From contig JAKCOZ010000003.1 in assembly GCA_022605955.1 (NCBI GenBank), positions 43,178,761-43,242,760 on the forward strand: a DNA stretch of 64,000 nt, given 5' to 3'. How positions within the stretch are numbered: the stretch's first letter is position 1; each line of letters starts with the position of its first letter. The stretch is from Rallus limicola (lineage: Eukaryota; Chordata; Aves; Gruiformes; Rallidae). Of this stretch, positions 26,501 through 36,632 are shown in pieces. The notes beneath the pieces are model-generated. The model saw only the letters and a list, made by a program, of their open reading frames with translations. It did not search any database and was not told the origin of the DNA. The position numbers were made by a program, and so were the translations under genes.

Positions 26501-29500
26501 AGCCTTTGGTTAGGTGAAGGCTGGCTGATTCAGAGGTCTTCAGGGCCTCAGTCGGGGTCAACCCCAGTGTAACAACACACAACTGATATTTAATTGTTCC
26601 CATCCCATGCACCCCAAGGAATGAGAAAAGCCAAATGTGTACTCTTTTTTCTCTCCTCAAACATCTTGACCCCTTGTCATTCAACTCACAAGGCTACATT
26701 GGTGTCCTGAGGAAGGCAGAAGGTACCAGGGCCCTGAGCTATGCAGCAGGTGTCATCTGCTCTGCAATCCCAGAGCAACTGTGATCTATGGTTTTGCTCT
26801 TTGCCAACACATCTGATGCTGCTGGGCAGAGCACAGTTAGCGTTTTCACCAAAGCAGACCATCTGGAAATACAATCAAAACCTACAGCCTCCAGGGATTA
26901 CTGAGCCCAGCAGAGCATGAAAGGAAGATTTGTGACCCCAACTAGTTAGTTGTACCATGACCTTAGCTGTGTACAGCAATAATTTTGACTCCCTAAAACT
27001 AAATAAAGCAACTAAATAAAGCACAGTTACTTTGTCAGGCACCAGTTCAGATTGCTGTCAACAAAGAACAGATTTTGAACAGTAGCAGGTGTTGAGGCGA
27101 TGTAAGTCCTTGATTATTCTTTGGATATATAAAGTTGTCACAATACCTTGTTTAACATTAATTACAGATAAATTCCCATATGCTTCTCACCTGAATTATT
27201 AAATATAGAACAAGCTGATTCAGTTATGGCTAGGCTGAGAGAGTACAAAGGCAAAACTGCCATTGCATTGGTAGCCCAGCTTCCAGAGAAGCTAAACTTC
27301 CTCTTAAAACAACATTTATGCCTAACAACAAAAAGGTGGATTAGGCGTTCATCTCATCTCAGTGAGGTTCAGGACCCAATCCAGTATACAAAGCAGATGC
27401 TTAAACCTTGGAGACATTATAACTTCTGATAAAATACTGAAGTATAATTAATAAATAAATGCACTATATAAGGCTAATAGGTCTGAGGAAACCCTCCTCT
27501 CCACCTCACTGAACCTATGAAATTTTCTACTCATGAAAAAAAATAAAAAAGACAGAAAGAACAAAATGGTTACCTGGTTACAGCTTTGTTTCCAAAGCCA
27601 AGCATCTTGTTCTAGAAAGATTTCAAAGCTAAGCAACTATCAAGTAAAGCAAAGTTCATGATAGGTTATAGGTACTTTGCATTAAGCTTCAAAACCTCTT
27701 GGTAATTTAAACATCATCTCAAAAGGGTTCAGGAAGGGTGCCAACTCCATTGTCAAACGGTCAAAACCATGGGAAGTTCTCATTTAACTACTGCTAAGAA
27801 AACAAGGAAAAGAAAGAAGTGTTTGCATGTGGACAGAGTTATTATTTGTACTATTTGAGTTATTCCCATTAAATCACTGCAGAGTGCTCAGGGAGGAGGA
27901 ATGTATTATAAATTCACCTTATAATTTTACCCTCTGCTGAAAGAACAGCAGGGTTATTTTTAAGCACTTGGATAAAACTGATACTCACATACCAGGCTGA
28001 GATTTTCAGGACCTGTAAAAAATTATCTCAAAATAAATGAAAAGCAAGCCTGTAATTGCCCTCTTAGCTTTGCAAATCATTGCCACAGAACATCCCTAAA
28101 TATGTATGAAGGATTATCAGATTGAAATGAAAATAATGAAAGGAAGAAATGGAAGAGAAATCCACTGTACTTGCTATACTTGCATAGCATGTAGATGCTA
28201 CATTAAGAATGGTGAAAAGATATTTCTTACTTCTTTATTTTTTATTTTTTTTTTAATTTTATGGCATTTTCTTCTTAATTTGTCTTGCTGTCATCTGTAG
28301 TTAACTATATCTCATTAGTAGCCCTGTCAGTGAACTTTAGCAGAACAGATTTCCACAAACGGTGTCTCAGTAGTATTTAATGAGGCACCTACGCTGGATG
28401 AAAATTACCTACTTGTTTAGGCAGTCACTCTTGTTCTGCTGATACGTACATACATCTATCCTGGAGCCTGTGTAGCTGTGAAAATGTTGATGGCATGGTA
28501 AATTCACCCGCTCCTCTATGCACAATTTTGGTTGTCCTACAACTGAAACAGTATATAAAATTAAACTTTTGTAAAGAAATCTCTTGTCTAGTCACAGTGA
28601 CTTTAATCTGGCCTACAAAGAACTAAATGCAGATGGTTTGTCTGGAGGGAACAGACTAAAGCTATGTAATCAGAGTCTCACAGCTTACCAATAGTATTAT
28701 TGTGTATTATAACAAATACACTGGCACTAAAGACAATAGAAAGAAGCTGGATTGCACAAATAAATAATAATGGTAAATGTAATCCTCTTCATTCAGGCTA
28801 TCTATCAGCCTAAGGGTTAAACATACAGCTTAACCTCTTACTGTGTGGTGTCTACTACAAAGGCATATATTGTTACCAGTTCTCTAACAAGGAAAAGATG
28901 TTTTATGTCATACAACAGAGTGGCAACACAGCAGTACCTCTATCAAGATCAGCAGACTGGCTTCAAGACCATGACCAGACTTGCTGGCACTGAGGTCATC
29001 CATGGTGGCACTGGAGTCATCAGAGAAGAAAAGTGTAGATAAGAGGGACATCTCAGCTTTCTAAGGCATCTGGCTGACAGATTAGTCAGAAAGTGAGTCA
29101 CCTTCTATTCCCCAGAAATCCTAGCAGAAGTTATTAATGCTGTGAGAGCCACATATGTAGATAGGGACACAGCTTGTAAGGGTGACCTACCACAGATGAC
29201 AGAGAGGTCCAACATCACACTGATGTGAAAGACACCTTGATGTCAAATACCTACAAGAGGTCAACTTTGCTTGCAATGTTGTGCTGCAGACCTAAAAAAG
29301 ATATGCTGTGGGAAACTGATAATCTTGGTGAAAAAATGTTCACTTTCTCAGCCATTTCAGGAGGGAGAACAGCTTTTTTTAGTGCAAGTACAGGGAGGTT
29401 TTCCAGCACCCTGACATTTCCTGCAGTAGAAACATCCTTTCTGATTTACAGTCACACATTGAACTGTATTTCTGAACTCAAGCCTTCAAGTTATTCCAAT

Positions 29501-31110
29501 AAGAACCTTTTTCAACACACTGTAAAAACTGTATCATCTTTTTTATAAAGCTTTCTGTGTCGGATGGCAATGTTGTCCTGCAAGATCATTGCAATCTGCC
29601 TAATGACAGGGACTGCAATTCTCAGCTATCTCTGGGGAACATGGCGGTTGTGAGACCAGCGTCTGTGTGGACAAACTGATGGATAATCAACAGCTGCAGT
29701 CTCAGTTTCCAGCCCTGCAGTCTTCCTCCTGTTTTATCTCTAAGGCTGTGTACCTTCTCCTCATCTAGTGTCTGATAGCTCATATTTTAAGGATGAAGAG
29801 TTTGAATTTATCAAGTTGCTTTAAATAGGACACAAAAATAACTCTTTGAGGCCAGAAGAAAATCATTAAACCACTTCAGTTTTCATATGGTTCTCTTCTA
29901 CACGCTACAGACATTCCACCCAGCACTATCCCTCTCCCTACAGGCCTTTGGTTCCCCCTTGCTGTTCACTGTTTCTCAGGGACTGTAATGGATGCCCCTG
30001 AACACTTCAGGTTTCAAGCCTTCTGATGGAGGAAGACTGTGACATTTTAAGAACTGTCAGTGAACTTGCTAAAAGTTGAGGCACAATTCAAGAACTTTTC
30101 CATTTCTTTTTCAGCTAGTCAACACCTCACTTGGATTTCATGGGGTTGATGTCAGGAGTTTGTCTGCATTTCCCTCGACTTCAGCCTTTTTGTCTGTTCT
30201 GCCCAACATATACTGGGACTGACGTGATTGCCTCACAGTCTGTTGAGTCTACACATTTAACATTTTCATGAAAACCTTGCTGTCAGTGTGTGTCTACTTT
30301 CCCTCAGTAGTTTATTACTCCCTCCAGTCAATTTCACCTTTTTTCTTGTTTAACAGGTGAAAGGATATTTTACATCAGGTATTTTTACCGTTGGTTCTAT
30401 AGACAGGTTGTGAAGCTAAACAAAACACAATCCAAGCACAAATGAAAAATTCCTTCACTTACTCTGGTCTTGTTAGATACATTGTCAGGTTCTGCTTTGA
30501 GATTCACCTTTCAGTCCCTTTCAGTATCACAAACCTAGCAGCGGCTGACATGCTTTGTGAATTTTGTATAGATGAGCTGTGGTATTTTAGATGCACAGTA
30601 TTTGCTCCTACTAGAAAGGGGCTGGGGGCATTTCCTTTGCACCAAGTTGCAACTACTTCCAGATTGACTGCAGGCAGATATGATATCTGACATTGGTTTA
30701 CATCATGTTCTGTCTTTATGCTTTGCCCATACAAACATTTGCTACTGCTCTCAGAAGGAAATTGCTTGGATGAAACAATTTTAATTAAAAAATGCTGCTA
30801 TTACTTTCTTGAATTAACAGAAGCCCTCATTAGTTAGTGCATTCTTCACTATATTATTGTTCCTATTTAAGCACTAGAAATAAATCATAGCAAAGAGGCC
30901 TTTTTTTTTTTTTTGTGGAATGAAGAAAGAGGGAACAAAAATGACACAATGTGCATATGGAAAGCTACAGTCTGAACATAAGTTAGAGGACATTTACTGA
31001 ACGTTGCTTGAAGTGGTGAGAAAAACACATCAAGAAATGTTAATAGTCTTAGGTGCCAACTAGCTTGTTGCTTTTTCTGATTTTTCGGTGAGGTCAGGTT
31101 TTGCACAGAT
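23579..31110. other. Unique non-coding DNA
   Basis: About 7.5 kb with no gene or repeat family recognised. The longest frame is 128 codons (25165-25551, +), in a pyrimidine-rich patch and without motifs. A perfect short inverted repeat lies at 24618-24634 (CAGGTTT, AAA, AAACCTG), followed by a third copy of AACAGGTTT. A 13-bp duplication AACTAAATAAAGC is found near 26998-27022. Confidence 0.5.
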
Positions 31111-31424
31111 CAAGGCTGGAGAAGAGTATGCTCATTGCTCGCTACAACTACCCGAAAGAAGATTGTAGCCAGTTGGGTGTCAGTCTCTTCTCACAAGTAA
31201 CAACCGATAAGAGAAGAGGAAATGCCATCAAGTTGTTGCAGGATAGGTGTAGATAGCATAATAGGAAAAATTTCTTCACCCAAAGATTTATCAAGCATTG
31301 GAATAAGTTGCCTGGGGATGTGACTGAGTCACCAACCTCGATGTGGTCCTTTGGAACATGGTTTAATGGTTGGACTTGATGATCTTCAAGGTCTTTTCCA
31401 GCCAAAATTATAGTATGATTCTAA
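31111..31424 (+). mobile_element. CR1 LINE 3' end, 5'-truncated
   Basis: The + strand carries, in order, GGCTGGAGAAGAG, CTACAACTACCCGAAAGAAG, GTCTCTTCTCACAAGTAACA, AGGAAAAATTTCTTCACCCA, AAGCATTGGAATAAGTTGCC and ATGGTTGGACTTGATGATCT. These are the usual landmarks of the CR1 ORF2 end and 3' UTR. A short internal deletion follows the ACCTCGATGTGG segment, where the consensus has an extra 20 or so bases. It ends near TAGTATGATTCTAAG, a decayed form of the ATTCTATG terminal repeat. Dead copy. Confidence 0.92.
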
Positions 31425-32448
31425 GGTATTGCTGGAGATTCTGGATGCATCTAGATAATTACACAAATTTTTCTTTGTGCACACTCTGGAGGGGAGTGTC
31501 CTGGACAACAAGCACATATCAAGGATAAGGGTAAGGGCAAGTAGTTTTCACACTGTGGTCTGTCCTTCCAGCACAAAGAATTCAGGAATCTCCTAGGTTA
31601 CAGGCTCTAGGTAATGCACCAGGTGATAGTAAAGCAAATAAGACTTATCTCCTGTGTCAGCTGGAGGGACTGCAGGGATCAGCAGACATGGAAAAACATT
31701 CTGCCATTTCACTAAGCAGTCTCTAAAGCTTTTACCATTGCTGGCTTAAAAGGTGATTAACTTTCAGTCAGCTGGAGCTTAGACAACCAGACAGGAACTG
31801 GATTCCAGTAATATAACATCCCACCTAACATGCCTATCTTTTAATGTCTAGTAAGATTTGTGTAAAGATTAATAAGCATTTCAAAAATAAAGACGAGAAC
31901 ACTGCTTGTGTTCTGTTTTAAAGGCACAGTAATGGTTACACAGTGAACCAGATTCACAGTGCTCCTTTGTCCCACCAAGTCTGAATGTCATGGTCATGGG
32001 AGAACACCTCCAGACAACATTAAAATATTTATCTTTTTTTAAAAATAAAAAAGGCTAGAAAACTTATTTCCCAGTAGACTTCAAAAACAGAGGTACCTTA
32101 CTTTTCAAGGCCATTATCTCTTTTTATCAAAATTATTTTTACACTTTAATGGATAAAAATAATTTTATTTTCTTTCTTTGGGAGAAAAACTTGGAACATT
32201 TTTCTGATGCTTCCTACTAAATAAGAGAAACTAAAGGGAGAAAAAGTTCATGAACTATTAAACAGAGGTAAAAGCCAACCTAAGAAATCATTATTTTGAG
32301 ACTATGTTCTATCCAAGAGGCCCAAGGAAGTACTTGTATTTTTAAAAAATTGACATTTTTTGTTCTCCTAATCTGAATGGTGATAAAAAGAAAAGCACTG
32401 TACATGGGCAGTATTAACTTCATTTTAGAAAAATTACACAGAAGGGTT

Positions 32449-32472
32449 ATTTGCATATAAATATATGCAAAT
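32449..32472. promoter_or_regulatory. Palindromic double octamer (POU-like site)
   Basis: ATTTGCAT at 32449-32456 and its reverse complement ATGCAAAT at 32465-32472 face each other across a short TA-rich centre, forming a near-perfect 24-nt palindrome. ATGCAAAT is the classical octamer bound by POU-family factors (Oct1/Oct2-type). Single octamers are expected by chance in AT-rich DNA, but an exact inverted pair is much rarer. Binding is inferred only. Confidence 0.4.
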
Positions 32473-32527
32473 ACACGTTCCCTCTTTATTGTTATATAAG
32501 TTAATTTTTGATGACCGCTATTGAAAA

Positions 32528-32545
32528 ACAATGGGATTGTACAAT
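32528..32545. promoter_or_regulatory. Clustered SOX-like sites
   Basis: ACAATGGGATTGTACAAT holds three ACAAT cores: one forward at 32528, one reversed as ATTGT at 32536 and one forward at 32541. It includes the 10-bp perfect palindrome ATTGTACAAT. AACAATGG fits the HMG-box SOX preference. It lies about 56 bp from the double octamer, and SOX and POU proteins are known partners. Function is inferred. Confidence 0.3.
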
Positions 32546-34340
32546 AGTTTAGAGGATAAATTCAAAAATAGACTCACAGTTTTCTTGCAGGATTCCTTTC
32601 TGGGATGTTTATTTATGATGAGAAAAAGAATATACATTAACTCTTACATCTTCTTCCATGCTCCCAACAAACATCTCAGAGATATGTGAAAGATAGAAAA
32701 ATGTATAATCAAATAAAGTTAGCTAAGGTTCTAGCTATGACAATTCCTACAGTTCTTCAAATTAGTGCAAAGAAGAGAAATGGGCAAGAAATAGAGCCAA
32801 CAACAATCCTGTTCTTTAACGAAAGCATGGTAAACTTTGAAAAGATGTTCTGAAAAATTTCACACCAAACACAAGCTTATTTCAACACTGAAGCATTAAA
32901 AAGTATTGTTAACTATTTCTGAGTTTCTAGATCTCTGCTATCTTAAAATATCAGGCAATCTGCAGAAATGCAATTTATAAAAATTCAGTCATTTTGGTAA
33001 CTGTGTTAATTTTGAAGGGGTGAGATCATTCCAAGAGCTGAACAAACTGCAGCTTTTCTAGATGAGTGCTCCACAGCGTGCAGCCAAAACTAATCTACGA
33101 TTAAGCTGAAAGCTTCTTCCTAACTTACATAAAGCTTGCTGAGCAGAAAATGGCCACGTGAAAAGTTCAATAGACAGTATTCTGATCTATGGCACAAAAA
33201 TGCAAATGAGCCCATGCCTTCGGTGGAATTACCCTTACTCATTCAAGGGTAAGCAAGAGCAGGATTATCCTCTAAATGTTCCATAAAGGAGAGCAAAATG
33301 AAATATCACAAATTAGAAATAAGTAGGCTTTTTGCTACAGGTAAACAAATAAATTGTTATTTCTATTATCTTTATGCATAACATAATAAACATCAAGCAC
33401 TGTATTGAATTATGATTCACAATTTAACTTTTGCAAATTATAGTTTGCAATATCTCGTATTAGCGGTATGCTTATTGGATTATAAATTATTTTAATATGC
33501 CAATAATGTATTTATATCATAGCAATGTTTCTTTATAATACAATTTCCTACTATTGATTTCAGGTAGTACAATTATGATGCAAGAATTTTAGTTATAATA
33601 AAAAAATGCAGTGACTCGAGATTGTTAGCCATTTAGTATTTTCCAAAGAGTATTTATCCCTTTTGTTCTGTTTTCCTGTTAGACTAAATTTTTTTTTTTA
33701 GTTTGTTAATTATTGCTGGTTACATTTGTTTCTGCTTACTCCAGGCCACCACACAGTATCCTGGGTACATCCTGTGTGTTTATCCTCATGAGTTTCCCAT
33801 GAGACATGGTAAACTGAACTGCTGAGGACCTTAAGCTTTCTGGGCAATATTCAGACCCCCTACAGTATTTGAGCTCAAAACTTTGACAAGAATTCAGGCA
33901 GTTTGCCAGAATATTTAAGCTTCTAGTGGGTTTGTTCAATAAGTTAAGCCACTCAAGGTGGCTGAAAAAACAAAGAAAGACAAACCCAAACAACAAACAC
34001 CTTCAGTTGCTGTTCTGCTCAATTCAGAAATTGTTCCATGGTACAAATAGAAAATGAGTCTGTTACAGACTGACAGAATTGGCTAATTGTTGGATCATAA
34101 TCATCCTCAGGGAGGTCCAAAGCACCTGTGTTTTACTCCTAGACATGACTTTGTATTTGCATAAGACAATGGCTCTCCATGCCTAGGTTTCTATTTTCCC
34201 TTTTTTTGTCTTGCTTATGGCAGCAAGGAATAACAAGGACTCCAAAAGCAAAGTTTTGTCTCTCACCATCTTCTTTTGGTAGAGATGTGGTTTTGGATGG
34301 GCCTTCCTTTGAGACTCACTATCACTAAAGACAAAAACCA

Positions 34341-34439
34341 CCCTTTTTCTCTTCCTTCTTCCTTCCTTCTTCTTTTTTCCTCCTTCCTCCTTCTTCCTTC
34401 TTGCTTTTCCTTTTCCTTTTTCTTTTTTCCCTTTTCTCT
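34341..34439. repeat. 99-nt polypyrimidine tract (CTT/TTCC-rich)
   Basis: A run of C and T only, broken by a single G at 34403, made of irregular CTTCC, TTCTT and TTTTCC words. Long homopurine-homopyrimidine tracts can form triplex (H-DNA). It generates a low-complexity Lys/Glu/Arg-rich frame on the minus strand, which is not a gene. Confidence 0.92.
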
Positions 34440-35402
34440 ACATGTACCTAAGATAACTGCTTTAGGCACTTAACCATTCCTGAAAGCATGGTGCAACAAG
34501 CTGCACAAGCAGAACAGTTTGTCTGCACAAAGGCAGCAACATCTATTGACTTTCTAAAACCACTGAACATTGCTGCACTCCTCAGCATCACCGAGAGGTG
34601 ATGCTGTACATCCCACCACTTTGAAGAACAAGTAACATTGTTCTAAAGAGCTCTTACATTGACTTGTTCTCTTTATATCCCATGAGCACACAAGTATCAA
34701 ATGCTCTTAGTAAGCCTGAACTCACATATTTTTTCTTTGCAAAACCATGGCAATTCTGACTTCCAAAGACACTAAATGAAGTTCACCCTCTATGAAAAAC
34801 ATGAGTTGGACACTTCAGTTCCTATCTCACTGAGAGCGAAGAGGCAATGGTCACAGGGTCCTGTCAAGTACTCAATATGCTGGTGAGCAGAAACACAAAT
34901 GTCCTTCTGATGGATGTGCCACAGTTTCAAAAAAAAAGAAAGCTCAAATAATCCATGGTGACAAACATGTGCATTGATTGTTAATGGTTACATGTGCACA
35001 AGATGGAAAAATGGCCAACTGAGTACTTGATCCCACTCAATGTCCTTGACTCATTTGCTTTGCCTACAGTGAAAACACGTCACCATTATCTGCTAATGTA
35101 TAACAGGGTACACTGACTCAAATTACAAAAGAGTACTTTTCTCCACTCCTTTGAATTAAAGCAAAGCATCTTCCTAGAGCTGAGTCATTTCTTGCTATTT
35201 TCCCCTGCAGCTGGTAGTTTGTTTTGTTCTTGACCACTTCAACCACAGGGTAGGGAAAGGTGTCAGCAACAGTCGTCAAGCACCAGTTACCATCAGCTCC
35301 GGATCCTGCACCCACTATTACTGCAGCAATCTGGGTGCACCAAGAGAAACCAGACCTGTATTAGAAGGGAGCACCAAGTTGTCCCAGACTCTTAAAGGAT
35401 GA
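34440..35402. other. Unique non-coding DNA
   Basis: No gene or repeat recognised between the polypyrimidine tract and the solo LTR. ORFs are under 70 codons. Confidence 0.5.
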
Positions 35403-35407
35403 GATGC
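35403..35407. repeat. Target-site duplication GATGC (left copy)
   Basis: GATGC sits immediately before the LTR terminus TGTGGTGG and recurs immediately after the other terminus, at 36628-36632. A 5-bp duplication is the footprint of retroviral integrase and fixes both LTR ends. Confidence 0.75.
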
Positions 35408-36627
35408 TGTGGTGGTTTGGCCCTGGGTGGAGGCCAAATACCCACCAAAGCCACTCTATCACGCCCCTTTTCAGCCAAAAAGGGGAGAAAATATATATTG
35501 GGAGGCTTAGGAGTTGAGATAAAGACAGAGAAGGATCACTTGCCAACTAGTGTCATGGGCAAAACAGAGTCAACACAGAATAAAAGAAAAGTAATTTATT
35601 ACACTACAGCTACACACCCAGTGAACCAGAGTCAGGTAATGAGAAGTGCGGTCAGGTCTTAAAGCACCTTCGCCCACCCCTCCCTTCTTAGCAGACTTAA
35701 CCTCATTCATATTACTCCCTTCCTGCCCCCGCAACATGGCGCGGGGAGGGGCAGGGAATAGAGAGTGGGGTTCCATTCAATTCCTTATAAGCTGCTTTCC
35801 TCCTCCAGATCTTAAACCACCATTACTTCCCCTCACCTGTCCTTTCTTCTCAGACTTTAGTCATAAATTTGCTTCCTTCTTCTCCCCCATCACAGTGCAG
35901 GGAGGGGCAGAGAATTGGGAATGGGAGTTTTCAGTCTGTTCCTCCCAAGTTGTTTTCCTCCATAGCTGGGGGAGGCATTCCACATACACACTTCCCCTGC
36001 AGAGGGTCCTACCCATGGGAGACAGTCCTCCACGAACTTCTGCAGCGTGCATCCTTTCTATCAGGGAGTCATCTCCTCACCACGTGCCTCAGCATGGCTC
36101 CCTTCCATGGGGTGCTGACCTCTGGGCCCAGACTGCTCTGGTCTGGTCCCCCACAGAGTCACAAGGCCCCTGGCAATCCTGCTGAGGCATGGATCAATCT
36201 CTTCACAGGCCATAGATGTCTCTGCTCCTAATCCTCATCCATGGTCTGTGAGGAGACACCCACTCCACCATGGTCTTCACCACGGGCTGCAGAGGAATCT
36301 CTCTGGCACCCGGAGTGCCTCATTCTTCCTCTCCCCCAGTCCTCCTTCAGGCCTGGCCTTGGTGTCTCCACGACTTCTTACATCTTCTCACTCCGTTCTT
36401 TTGTGGCAGAATGCACTTGCCTGCGTTTTTTTTTCTCCTAAATGTGATTCACAGAGGCGCTGTGATGATCACAAATTGGCTCAGCCCTGGTCAGCAGCAA
36501 CTCTGGCCTTGAATTGTCTGATGTTTACTTTCTGGGGCCTGCAGAGAGCTTCTAGCTGCTTTTTGCAGCAGCCATCTCTGTAGCACCCCCCTTCTCCATT
36601 AAAATGCAGCTACACAAAACTGCAACA
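35408..36627 (-). mobile_element. Solo ERV LTR, about 1.2 kb (copy 1)
   Basis: The element begins TGTGGTGGTTTGGCCCTGG and ends CTACACAAAACTGCAACA, giving TG...CA termini flanked by the duplicated GATGC. A second copy with the same ends and almost the same length (1222 bp) occurs at 52857-54078. The minus strand is inferred as transcriptional: on that strand an AATAAA signal (near 35600) is followed by GTCTTTATCTCAA and a U5 ending CCAAACCACCACA, resembling other avian ERV LTR 3' ends. The LTR contains an internal duplicated unit of about 150 bp (35670-35960). No gag, pol or env lies beside it, so this is a solo LTR left by LTR-LTR recombination. A 5-bp duplication suggests an ERVL-like or related class, but that is tentative. 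The 179-codon + strand frame inside it has no known homologue. Confidence 0.85.
35670..35965. repeat. Internal ~150-bp tandem duplication within LTR copy 1
   Basis: Unit A (from about 35674: CCCCTCCC..., GGGGAGGGGCAGGGAAT, ...GCTGCTTTCCTCC) is followed by unit B (from about 35829: CCCCTCACC..., AGGGAGGGGCAGAGAAT, ...GTTGTTTTCCTCC). The same pair is present in LTR copy 2, so the duplication predates both insertions. U3-type enhancer duplications are common in retroviral LTRs. Confidence 0.7.
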
Positions 36628-36632
36628 GATGC
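36628..36632. repeat. Target-site duplication GATGC (right copy)
   Basis: Matches 35403-35407 and immediately follows the LTR end CTGCAACA. See the left copy. Confidence 0.75.

Larger units (their letters stand above)
31425..34340. other. AT-rich unique DNA, possible regulatory element
   Basis: No gene recognised. The stretch 32.0-33.7 kb is strongly AT-rich, free of recognisable young repeats, and carries several octamer-like and SOX-like words (listed separately). It resembles conserved non-coding sequence, but conservation cannot be judged from one genome. Confidence 0.45.

Noticed and set aside
27468..27476. TATA-like word CTATATAAGG
   Set aside because: Isolated, with no CpG-rich context or open frame downstream; such words are common in AT-rich DNA.
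35646..36185. 179-codon + strand ORF, the longest in the window
   Set aside because: It lies wholly inside the solo LTR, probably antisense to it, spans the internal 150-bp duplication, and has no recognisable domain. The matching frame in LTR copy 2 is broken differently.
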